From the NCBI GenBank assembly GCA_031290095.1, contig JAITOF010000018.1:1-43595 (forward strand): a stretch of DNA of 43,595 bases. Reading direction: 5' to 3'. Below are positions 1 to 7,355 of this stretch, piece by piece. Below the pieces are notes generated by a model. That model was not told the DNA's origin, searched no databases, and was given only the letters and a program-made list of their open reading frames with translations. This stretch comes from Candidatus Methanoplasma porotermitis. GTDB taxonomy: Archaea > Thermoplasmatota > Thermoplasmata > Methanomassiliicoccales > Methanomethylophilaceae. Each line of letters opens with the position of its first letter. Position 1 is the stretch's first letter. The position numbers and the translations under genes are program-made.

Positions 1-424
1 TATGTGTCGGACCCTGCGTTGGCTTCCGGTCATGGCCGCGATGACACATCGCTGCTACCGCAAGGGCCCTAAGATTAGGGACAGGGTCGCTGTGCGCCGC
101 CCCGTGCATATGACGTTCACTAATCGCGTCCCTCTGCCGGTTCGGTGAACCCTCAACGTGCTTCGATTATAAATATGGCCCCTTTGTAAGCCGAATTGTT
201 TGACAAGAAGCCGCTCCTTCACTCTAAGAAAGACAGACAGGCATGCGTCCGTCGCGTTCGGGAACCTTCGTCGTCGCGCCGGGTCATACGCCCTCTACGG
301 CGTGAGCTAGAACCGCGTCATAACCAAGGCGGGTCCGAGCCTTTCGTCCTGCGGTCGACGGTGTTTAGCCGCCCTATGGACTCTGTGTCCGGTCTCGCCC
401 CCTCGTGAAGCTCCGACCCGCGTC
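1..424. other. Left-edge region without a supported gene
   Basis: I see no convincing gene here. A strong archaeal TATA-like stretch (TTATAAATAT, about 167-176) reads plausibly on both strands. A short hairpin CCCTAAGATTAGGG lies near 68-81. On the minus strand an ATG at 109 opens a frame of about 36 codons that runs off the window edge, so the start of a divergent gene is possible but unproven. The 70-codon plus ORF at 196-408 has no recognisable composition or family. The segment could encode a structured RNA; I looked for SRP and RNase P signature motifs and found none. Confidence 0.4.
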
Positions 425-436
425 ATGAAACAAGGG

Positions 437-444
437 TTAATTAA
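437..444 (+). promoter_or_regulatory. Probable TATA box of arcS
   Basis: TTAATTAA lies about 23-30 bases before the ATG at 467, the spacing expected for a leaderless archaeal transcript. It lies downstream of the longer ORF's first ATG (425), which argues that 467 is the true start. Confidence 0.5.
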
Positions 445-466
445 CAGCCGTCGCTTAAGGCCGCGC

Positions 467-2152
467 ATGCTGGATGTTGTCGCGAGGTCGCACCGCGGGA
501 GGATATGCGAATACAGGACGGGGGACGTCTCCGTCAGGACGCCTTATGTGATATCGTCCGATGGCGGTGTCCGCATATCGCACGACGGACGTGCCAGGAC
601 GCTCCACGTTGCAGACGCGGAGGTTCCGCTGGACCCCAAGCTCCTAACCACGCTGTCGTCGTACGACAACGGCGGCCCCGCGTCCTACGGCAACGTGTGC
701 GTGATAAGACTTCCGATCCCTGCGGAGCTTTCCGTTCCCGACGAGACGGAGATAGTGGTCGTCCCGAACGCCTTCGAGCTCAGGAACAACCCGAGGAAGC
801 TCGTCGACAGCGTCGTCAGGCTCAGAGAGTCCGTGGGCTACGGGCGTGCAGTATGCATGCTGGGCATAGCCGAGCCCTCCACCCTCGCGCTTATGACGTA
901 CATGGGGGTGGACATGTTCGACGACTCGCTTGCCAGAGCCGCCGGCGTGTCGCAGACGACGCTCATCCCAGAGGGAGAGGTCCGCGCCGAGAAGGACGTC
1001 TCCTCGGACAACGCGTCGGAGCTCGACAGGGAATGTTGGAAGGTCCGCACGTTCGCCGAGGCGGGACGCCTCAGGGAGCTGGTGGACCAGAGGGCGCCGT
1101 CGTCTCCCCGGGCAGTCGCCGCGTTGAGGATATTCGACCGCGTAGGCCACGCATATCAAGAAGAGGCCTGCCCCACAGCAGGGGACAAGTTCGCCTGCAA
1201 CACGACTCAGGCGCTCAGGCGCCCAGACCTCGCAAGGTACAGGGAGACGCTGTCCGAGCGATACTCCAAGCCGAAGCATAAGCGCATCCTCCTTCTCCTT
1301 CCATGCTCCGCAAGGAAGCCGTACCACACCTCCAAGACGCACAAGGCGTTCGCCTCCGCGATACACACCGCGCAACATGACACCCTCGTGCACGAGGTCA
1401 TCGTGACATCTCCGCTCGGGGCCGTGCCGAGAGAGCTGGACGTCTTCTATCCCGCGAACTCCTACGACATACCTGTGACAGGAGAATGGAAATGCGAGGA
1501 GAAGGCCATGATAGGGGAGATGATAGCCGAACGCGTCGCGGAAGGATACGACCGCGTGATATGCCACCTCGGAGAGGATGCCGAGCTCGTCAGAGGATTG
1601 GCGGACATGACCGAGACTGTGGTCGGAGACCCTACGTCTCCGGCGTCGCTGAAGAACTTGGATGTCGCGCTCAGAGAGGCCGCCAAGGGCCTGGCCCCCG
1701 TCGACGACTACACCGACAGAAGGGAGACCGTCCGCTCGATCCTCGCGTTCCAGTTCGGAAGGGAGGCCGCCGACGCGATAATGGACGACGACACCTATGC
1801 CACGGGGAAGTTCCCGTACTGGAAGATCATTCGTGAGGACCCCGCAGACAGGAAGAACAAGACGCAGCTGGGCATGCTCACCCCGGAAAGAGGGATGATA
1901 TCCCTCACTCTGGAAGGGGCGGAAGTCCTGGCCGGGAGGTTCAACACCGTCGAGATGACAGACTTCGAAATGAAAGGGAACCTGTTCGCCGTCGGCGTCA
2001 TGAAAGCGGACCAGAGCCTCCGCATAGGCGACGAGGCCGTCGTGACTCTGAACAGAAAGGTCAAAGCGGTCGGTGTCGCCGCCATGTCCGGGCGGGAGAT
2101 GCAGGACATGAGAAGAGGAATTGCCGTGCGCGTGCGCCACAAGAGCAAGTGA
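467..2152 (+). CDS. arcS: Archaeosine synthase ArcS (TgtA2-like)
   Basis: This protein converts preQ0 at position 15 of archaeal tRNAs toward archaeosine, acting after the transglycosylase TgtA. It has an N-terminal TGT-like domain beginning MLDVVARSHRGRI, a central domain with the ArcS hallmark PCSARKPY followed by a Ser/Thr-x-x-His element, and a C-terminal PUA RNA-binding domain (roughly the last 80 residues, from GMLTPERG). The ORF track starts at 425, but the ATG at 467 fits the family start and follows a TATA-like box by about 25 bases. The length, about 561 residues, is normal for the family. It is a single gene; the next gene faces it. The family call is firm; the start choice is an inference. 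Confidence 0.9.
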   Translation: MLDVVARSHRGRICEYRTGDVSVRTPYVISSDGGVRISHDGRARTLHVADAEVPLDPKLLTTLSSYDNGGPASYGNVCVIRLPIPAELSVPDETEIVVVPNAFELRNNPRKLVDSVVRLRESVGYGRAVCMLGIAEPSTLALMTYMGVDMFDDSLARAAGVSQTTLIPEGEVRAEKDVSSDNASELDRECWKVRTFAEAGRLRELVDQRAPSSPRAVAALRIFDRVGHAYQEEACPTAGDKFACNTTQALRRPDLARYRETLSERYSKPKHKRILLLLPCSARKPYHTSKTHKAFASAIHTAQHDTLVHEVIVTSPLGAVPRELDVFYPANSYDIPVTGEWKCEEKAMIGEMIAERVAEGYDRVICHLGEDAELVRGLADMTETVVGDPTSPASLKNLDVALREAAKGLAPVDDYTDRRETVRSILAFQFGREAADAIMDDDTYATGKFPYWKIIREDPADRKNKTQLGMLTPERGMISLTLEGAEVLAGRFNTVEMTDFEMKGNLFAVGVMKADQSLRIGDEAVVTLNRKVKAVGVAAMSGREMQDMRRGIAVRVRHKSK

Positions 2153-2180
2153 CCACTTTCGGAATTCGGCCCACTTTCGG
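2152..2180. repeat. Short direct repeat after arcS
   Basis: CCACTTTCGGA occurs twice, about 19 bases apart, directly after the arcS stop codon. Nothing in the flanks identifies a function. Confidence 0.5.
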
Positions 2181-2336
2181 ACACCCCCTGCCGTTTCGTT
2201 GATATAGGCGCCCCGCAATGATAATGTTAAGACGCAATGTGCATCCCCAAGATTGCATTCGTCCAAGGCGGTGCGGTTTTTCAACCACCCATCCAAACCT
2301 CCGCACGCCTTATTTTATTTTTCTCAATTCTGACGG

Positions 2337-3197
2337 TCAGCAACGGTCGCCGATCCTCACAAGCATGAGGCTTATTACGGTCCCTACGGCGAACGCCAAG
2401 GCCGCGACGAAAAGGTCCTGCGTCCACGAGCCTAGGGAGCACCCGTCGTAAAAGAGCACGAGCAGGGAGCCTGCCGTGAGCCCGACTATGAGCATGTACG
2501 TCGACCTGTGCCAATTGACCAGCGCATAGTTCACCGCCTTCGAGAAGGCCAGCACGCCTGCTACTAGCCCTGCCCCCACCGTCAGAAGGAGCGTCGGGTT
2601 CATCTCCGTCATCCCGCTGGTGAGGGGGTCCATCAGCCCTATCGCCAACAGCACCGTGGCGCCGCTGATCCCCGGTATGAGCTTGGAGACGGCCATTATC
2701 AGGCCGATGACGATCATATATCCGTATGACAGCATGCCTTTGGACATCAGCTCTTCCTCGGAAGTCCCGGACGCGTCCACGTTGCCGGTCACGGTCAGCG
2801 CGAATATCGCGACCATTATCCCCAATCCCACAGCCAACGCAATCGCGTTCCGGGACGTCATCTTAGAGAACGTGTCGGCATGCCCGTACAGCATGGGCAG
2901 CTGTCCGAGGATTAGCCCTGCAGACAGGAAGACGGCGACGAGCCTGTAGTTCTCCAGAAGGAAGTCAAGCGCGAAAGCGGCCAGGAACATGCCGAACAGC
3001 ACGCCCAAGGCCACGGCGGCCAGAAAGAAGAAGTCTCTTCTCCAGGCCTCTCTGAGATGGGCTATGTCGCCGATCAGCCTTTCATATATGCCGAAGCACA
3101 CCGCGAGCACTGCCCCGCTGATCCCCGGAAGCATGGACGTTACTCCGACCAGCGTGCCGACTATGAAATTCTTGGCAGAGGAAAGCCCTGTCTCCAT
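2337..3197 (-). CDS. DUF368 family polytopic membrane protein
   Basis: This is an integral membrane protein of the DUF368 family. The family signature GTLVGVTSMLPGISGAV followed by GIYERLIGDI stands near the N-terminus, and a second related segment (SKLIPGISGATVLLAIGL) lies in the middle, as expected of an internal duplication. Multiple hydrophobic segments cover most of its roughly 286 residues. Bacterial DUF368 members have been implicated in recycling polyprenyl-phosphate lipid carriers across the membrane; a similar role here is inference. The ORF opens at 3254, but METGLSSAKN at 3197 is the better start: a TATA-like GATATTAAAA sits about 20-29 bases upstream, giving a leaderless transcript. 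It is transcribed toward arcS and away from modA. Confidence 0.85.
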   Translation of the reverse strand: METGLSSAKNFIVGTLVGVTSMLPGISGAVLAVCFGIYERLIGDIAHLREAWRRDFFFLAAVALGVLFGMFLAAFALDFLLENYRLVAVFLSAGLILGQLPMLYGHADTFSKMTSRNAIALAVGLGIMVAIFALTVTGNVDASGTSEEELMSKGMLSYGYMIVIGLIMAVSKLIPGISGATVLLAIGLMDPLTSGMTEMNPTLLLTVGAGLVAGVLAFSKAVNYALVNWHRSTYMLIVGLTAGSLLVLFYDGCSLGSWTQDLFVAALAFAVGTVISLMLVRIGDRC

Positions 3198-3472
3198 GCC
3201 CGCAGATGAGCGTGGTGATATTAAAACAAACTTGGCGAAAGAAAGGCATCTCATGGAAAGGCCGCAGGGATGGCATATGCTGTTGTAATATGTATATAAA
3301 AATATTATTTTTGATTATTAATAATTATTTATATATTTAATTATTTAATAAATGTACAAATGATTAAATAATTACCATTTTATGTACAAATGATGGAACG
3401 TATCGAAACACGGGACGCGGATGTCACAGTACGCGACGCGACGCAGCGTTCTTTCACAACGGAGGACGAAGA
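3198..3472. promoter_or_regulatory. AT-rich divergent promoter region of DUF368 gene and modABC
   Basis: This 275-base segment is extremely AT-rich from about 3286 to 3380, in contrast to the GC-rich genes around it, and has several TATA-like runs. It contains an exact 13-base direct repeat, ATGTACAAATGAT, at 3352-3364 and 3382-3394. The repeats start 30 bases apart, about three helical turns, which suggests same-face protein binding. A GGAGG ribosome-binding site sits just before modA. Molybdate- or nitrogen-responsive control is inferred from the neighbouring genes only. Confidence 0.6.
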
Positions 3473-4336
3473 ATGAACAAGAACGGCATAACGGCGGTCG
3501 TCGTGATCGCAGTGCTCATCGTTGCGGCGGTCGCAGGGTGGCAGGTACTCAAGGACGGCGGCGGCGAAGGCGACGACAGCTATCAGATCAAGGTGGGGGC
3601 CGCCTCCAGCCTCAGGTACGCGCTCGAGGACCTGAAACCTTACTACGAGGGGGAGACAGGCAACACGCTCGAGTTCAGCATGCTCAGCTCCGGGACGATC
3701 GTGAACAGCATCCTCGGCGACGAGGGCATGTACGACGTCTTTATCTCCGCTGACAAGGCGAACATGGACAAGGTCATAGGGGCTACGGAGAGCGGCGGCG
3801 GCAAATTCACAAACGGCTCCGTGGACATGCTTACCAACTCCCTGTCGATAGTGGTCAACAAGCAGGCGATGGGGAAGTATGGATGGACCGAAAGCACTTT
3901 CACCGACTTCTCGCACCTGACGGACACCGTGACTGGCGCGGACAAGGCGGTCATAGCGCTCGGCAACGCAAGCGTGCCTGCGGGGGAGTATGCACGCTAC
4001 TATCTCAAAGAGAGCAGCCTGTACGACACGCTCAGCAACAACGGCAAGATCGACCTTGTCGAGACGTATTCCAAGGTGTCCGACGTCACCGCGGCGGTGA
4101 GCGCTGGATCCGCTGACATAGCGTTCGTCTTCACCAGCGACGCGATGACGATCACGGACACGACGGAGATTGTGAGGGGACTCTCATGGGACGAGACCGG
4201 CAACATCATCTACCCTGGATGCGTCATAAACAACGGCAACGGGGTGCATGACGCGGCAGAGGGCTTCCTCGAGTGGCTCAGGACGAGCGCGAAGGCGAGG
4301 GAGGTCTTCGAGCAGTACGGCTTCGGCCAGGCCTGA
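3473..4336 (+). CDS. modA: Molybdate ABC transporter substrate-binding protein
   Basis: This protein captures extracellular molybdate (possibly also tungstate) and delivers it to ModB. An N-terminal hydrophobic segment (about residues 5-25) anchors or exports it. The mature part shows ModA motifs: AASSLRYALEDL near the start, FSMLSSGTIVNSIL, DVFISADKANMD, LGNASVPAGEYARYYL and the late VFTSDAM. At 287 residues it is a normal length. A GGAGG site lies about 8 bases before the ATG. It is the first gene of modABC and is separated from modB by a terminator-like hairpin, which could keep the binding protein in excess. It supplies molybdenum for the nitrogenase encoded next door. Confidence 0.9.
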   Translation: MNKNGITAVVVIAVLIVAAVAGWQVLKDGGGEGDDSYQIKVGAASSLRYALEDLKPYYEGETGNTLEFSMLSSGTIVNSILGDEGMYDVFISADKANMDKVIGATESGGGKFTNGSVDMLTNSLSIVVNKQAMGKYGWTESTFTDFSHLTDTVTGADKAVIALGNASVPAGEYARYYLKESSLYDTLSNNGKIDLVETYSKVSDVTAAVSAGSADIAFVFTSDAMTITDTTEIVRGLSWDETGNIIYPGCVINNGNGVHDAAEGFLEWLRTSAKAREVFEQYGFGQA

Positions 4337-4341
4337 CGGCC

Positions 4342-4374
4342 GACGGCGCCTCAGGGGCGCCGTCTTTTCTTATT
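4342..4374 (+). terminator. Hairpin with T-run between modA and modB
   Basis: GACGGCGCC and GGCGCCGTC form a perfect 9-bp stem with a short loop, followed by TTTTCTTATT. This has the form of an intrinsic terminator, placed inside the operon just before modB. Partial termination or mRNA stabilisation of modA is a plausible role. Confidence 0.65.
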
Positions 4375-4387
4375 CACGGTGCCCCCC

Positions 4388-5071
4388 ATGGAGTTCTCGA
4401 TCGATGACTGGTCGCCTCTGGCGATCTCGCTGAAGACCGCAGTCCCGGCCACTGTCGTCGCCTTCTTCCTCGGGATAGCGGCGGCGTGCCTAGTGGTGAG
4501 GATGCGCAGAGGAAAGAACATCCTCGATGCGATGTTCATGCTTCCGCTGGTACTCCCCCCTACGGTCATAGGGTTCCTGTTGGTCATGGCGTTCAGCAAA
4601 TACACGGACCTGGGGACGTTTCTGCTGGACCACGGGATCCGGATAGTGAACTCTCAGATCGGGGTGACCATAGCGATAACCGTGGTGTCGTTCCCGTTGA
4701 TGTACAGGGCGGTCCGCGGATCTCTGGAGAGCTTCGACGAGAACATGACAGGCGTCGCAAGGACGCTCGGCATGTCCGAAGCGAAGGTGCTCAGGAAGGT
4801 AGTCCTGCCCAACATACTGCCCGGGCTGGTCTCTGGAGGGGTGCTGACTTTCGCAAGGGCCCTTGGAGAGTACGGGGCGGCGATGATGGTCGGAGGATGC
4901 ATAAGCGGCAAGACCGTGACGATGTCGATAGCCGTGGGAATAGAATACATATCCGACAGGGACCTGGCATACAGCTGGACGTTCATACTGATCGGCATAG
5001 CCGCCACAGTGGTGGTGATGATGAACTGGTTCAACCAAAGGCAGATGCGCATGACAGGGGGAGGGAGATGA
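4388..5071 (+). CDS. modB: Molybdate ABC transporter permease
   Basis: This is the membrane-spanning subunit of the molybdate transporter. It has several transmembrane segments and a cytoplasmic EAA-type coupling loop (GVARTLGMSEAKVLRKVVLPNILPG) followed by the ModB-typical ALGEYGAAMMVGG. At about 227 residues it is normal for ModB. The ORF can start at a GTG (4379) or at the ATG at 4388; I prefer the ATG. Its stop overlaps the modC start in an ATGA arrangement, indicating translational coupling. Confidence 0.9.
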   Translation: MEFSIDDWSPLAISLKTAVPATVVAFFLGIAAACLVVRMRRGKNILDAMFMLPLVLPPTVIGFLLVMAFSKYTDLGTFLLDHGIRIVNSQIGVTIAITVVSFPLMYRAVRGSLESFDENMTGVARTLGMSEAKVLRKVVLPNILPGLVSGGVLTFARALGEYGAAMMVGGCISGKTVTMSIAVGIEYISDRDLAYSWTFILIGIAATVVVMMNWFNQRQMRMTGGGR

Positions 5072-6117
5072 CTCTCAAAGCGGCTTTCACAAAGAAGATG
5101 GGGTCTTTCGAGCTAGACGCGAATATTGAGTTCGGCAATGAGACCGTCGCAATCCTGGGCGCGTCCGGAAGCGGGAAGAGCATGATGCTCAAGTGCATCG
5201 CGGGCATGTTGAAGCCGGACTCGGGCACGATCGAGGTCGACGGGAGGATGCTGTTCGACTCCGTTGCGGGGATAAACGTGCCTCCGAGGGAAAGAGGCGT
5301 CGGGATGCTGTTCCAAAGCTATGCATTGTTCCCGAACATGACGGTCGTGCAGAACATCACGGCGGGCATGAGGCCCGGAGGCGGGGACGCGTCGCGGCTG
5401 GTCGGGCTGTTCCGCCTCGAAGGCTTGGAGAAAAAGTACCCTCGCCAGCTGTCCGGAGGGCAGCAGCAGAGGGTGGCCACGGCGAGGATGCTCGCCTCCG
5501 AGCCCCGTTTGATACTCCTAGACGAGCCTTTCTCTGCATTGGACAGCCATCTGAAATGGAGCATAGAGAGGGAGATCGCAGAGCGTCTTTCGGACTTTGC
5601 AGGGACCACGGTGCTGGTGTCGCACAATAGGGACGAGGCGTACCGCATGAGCGACCGCATCGCAATCATGGATTCGGGGCGCTGTTCAGCGCCGACGGAC
5701 AAGCACGAGTTTTTTGAAAACCCCCGGACGGTGCCTGCGGCCGTGCTTTCGGGTTGCAAGAACATAATGAAAGCATCTAAGTCGGGCGAAAGAGAAGTGT
5801 TCGTAGAAGAATGGGGGCGTCATGTCGAAACAGCGTCCGACGTGCCGCGCGACACGGGATATCTGGGCGTGCGCTCTCACGCGGTGTCTCTGGGCGAGGG
5901 CGACAACACGATGCGCTGCACCGTCCGCGACGTGATCGAAGGCCCTTTCGAACATACGTTGATGCTCACGGTCGACGGGCCGCCGCCCTGCGAAGGACGT
6001 CTCGGGACGTCCGTGCTGTATGCGGACGTGGACAGGAGAGGATGCAAACACATGCCGGGCAAAGGCGACTCGATCGACGTGTCCATCCCGAAGGCCAGCA
6101 TCCTGTTGCTGGCCTGA
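5068..6117 (+). CDS. modC: Molybdate ABC transporter ATP-binding protein
   Basis: This is the ATPase driving molybdate import. The nucleotide-binding domain shows Walker A GASGSGKS (about residue 31), the signature LSGGQQQR, Walker B LILLDEPFSALD and the switch histidine in VLVSHNRDEA. The roughly 110-residue C-terminal part is in the position of the regulatory TOBE/MOP-type domain but is divergent. The ORF track extends this frame back to 4486, but the real start is the ATG at 5068 overlapping the modB stop. The stop (6115-6117) directly abuts the stop of the convergent regulator gene, leaving no intergenic base. Confidence 0.9.
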   Translation: MTLKAAFTKKMGSFELDANIEFGNETVAILGASGSGKSMMLKCIAGMLKPDSGTIEVDGRMLFDSVAGINVPPRERGVGMLFQSYALFPNMTVVQNITAGMRPGGGDASRLVGLFRLEGLEKKYPRQLSGGQQQRVATARMLASEPRLILLDEPFSALDSHLKWSIEREIAERLSDFAGTTVLVSHNRDEAYRMSDRIAIMDSGRCSAPTDKHEFFENPRTVPAAVLSGCKNIMKASKSGEREVFVEEWGRHVETASDVPRDTGYLGVRSHAVSLGEGDNTMRCTVRDVIEGPFEHTLMLTVDGPPPCEGRLGTSVLYADVDRRGCKHMPGKGDSIDVSIPKASILLLA

Positions 6118-7050
6118 TCAGTCGATCGTCGCCACGATCCTGCCCATCTCCCGGGTGTCGTAGCCGCCGACGCCCGCGAACTCCTCCTTGAACCTCCCCG
6201 ACCTGAGGATGTCGACGACTGCCTCTATCTTCGGCTGATGCATCATATCCTCTCTGACCACAAGCTCGTATCTTTCTTTCTGCAACGGGATGAAATCGAC
6301 GCCCTGCACCTGGCTCACAGCCTTCATGTCCCCCATGCCCACGTCTGCGTCGCCTCTTGCCACAGCGGCGGCGACGGTGAGGTGCGAGTGCGACTCAACG
6401 TCGTATCCTCTGACCTGCTTCTTAGATATGCCCAAAAGACGCAGATGCTCGTCGAGGAGCACGCGCGACCCGGCACCCTTCTCGCGGTTGATCATCTTTA
6501 CGTCCGGCCTTGAGGCGTCCGCCCAGGTCCGGACGTCCTTCGGGTTCCCCTCGGCTACGTACAGCCCCTGGGTCCTGCATGTGAGGTGGACGATAACAGA
6601 CGACACCCCTGGGACAAGACGTCTTACATAGGACGTGTTGTACTCCCCCGTGTCTCCGTCCCACAGATGAGACGACGCGACGTGCACCTTCCCATGGTAC
6701 AAGTTCACCAGGCTGTCGTAGCTCCCGGCATACGACCTCAGGCACATCCCTCCCTTCTCGTGCCTCGCGACATACGACGACAACACGTCCAACATGACGT
6801 CCTGCCCGGATATCACCAGGTCCGACGTCCTGTCGGCGGCGGGCTCGGGCGTCGTACGGAAGCCCGTAGGGGCGAGGTTCCGCGACGCTCTGATGTAGTC
6901 CTCGACGTCGTCCGCTGTGAAACGAAACTTCTTTCCCACCTTGTACGAGTTGATGTCTCTGCGTTTCACCAGCTTGTAGACAGTGTTCTTGGAGATTCCT
7001 AGGATTTCTGCTACGTCCTCCGCGCCCAGCGAGTTCTTGTTCTCCCTCAT
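6118..7050 (-). CDS. HTH (excisionase-type)/PBP-like transcriptional regulator, distal gene of nif operon
   Basis: This 310-residue protein begins with a small excisionase/MerR-like helix-turn-helix (about residues 8-60; AEDVAEILGISKNTVYKLVKRRDI). A long domain resembling periplasmic-binding-protein folds follows (from DLVISGQDVMLDVL; later REKGAGSRVLLDEHL and ARGDADVGMGDMKAV). Proteins of this architecture are commonly annotated as molybdate- or tungstate-linked regulators. Its position between the nif and mod operons makes a metal or oxyanion sensor a reasonable inference. The GTG/ATG-type start overlaps the stop of the upstream ferredoxin gene by four bases, so it is co-transcribed with nif. 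The ligand is unknown. Confidence 0.8.
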   Translation of the reverse strand: MRENKNSLGAEDVAEILGISKNTVYKLVKRRDINSYKVGKKFRFTADDVEDYIRASRNLAPTGFRTTPEPAADRTSDLVISGQDVMLDVLSSYVARHEKGGMCLRSYAGSYDSLVNLYHGKVHVASSHLWDGDTGEYNTSYVRRLVPGVSSVIVHLTCRTQGLYVAEGNPKDVRTWADASRPDVKMINREKGAGSRVLLDEHLRLLGISKKQVRGYDVESHSHLTVAAAVARGDADVGMGDMKAVSQVQGVDFIPLQKERYELVVREDMMHQPKIEAVVDILRSGRFKEEFAGVGGYDTREMGRIVATID

Positions 7051-7355
7051 ATCATCAGGCTCTTCACCGGGCGCCCGTTTTCGAAATGCTCCTCCACGAT
7101 GTCGGCGACGTCGCTGTCTTTAACTTTGCCGTACCAGACTCCGTCAGGATACACGGCCACGACAGGCCCGTCGGCGCATATTCCGAAGCACCCGGTGTTG
7201 GTTATCATCACCTCGGAGGACAGCCCTTTGTCGTCCACCTCCTCGACGAACCTCTGCACGAGCCCTGGACTCCCTTGGCCGAAGCAGAAGCCTTTCTGCA
7301 CCCCGTTCGCCCTGCAGCTTGTGCATATCATAACGTGGTATCTTGGTTTGATCAT
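7047..7355 (-). CDS. Thioredoxin-like [2Fe-2S] ferredoxin
   Basis: This is a 102-residue iron-sulfur protein of the thioredoxin-fold [2Fe-2S] family. Cysteines at residues 11, 14, 24, 56 and 60 (HVMICTSCRANG, KGFC, TGCFGIC) supply the cluster ligands. Family members include clostridial-type [2Fe-2S] ferredoxins and the Azotobacter FeSII (Shethna) protein, which can protect nitrogenase. In this operon, electron transfer to or protection of nitrogenase is plausible but inferred. It lies between nifN-X (its start overlaps the nifN-X stop at 7352) and the regulator gene. Confidence 0.85.
   Translation of the reverse strand: MIKPRYHVMICTSCRANGVQKGFCFGQGSPGLVQRFVEEVDDKGLSSEVMITNTGCFGICADGPVVAVYPDGVWYGKVKDSDVADIVEEHFENGRPVKSLMI

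Noticed and set aside
196-408. 70-codon plus ORF in the left edge
   Set aside because: It has arginine/serine-rich low-complexity composition, no family, and no ribosome site.
1-424. Possible SRP or RNase P RNA
   Set aside because: A GGAA-containing stretch on the minus strand (near 20-40) superficially recalls SRP helix 8, but the tetraloop-closing pairs do not form, and RNase P signatures are absent.
644-2296. 550-codon minus-strand ORF opposite arcS
   Set aside because: It is an antisense shadow caused by high GC at third positions; the plus strand encodes clear ArcS motifs.
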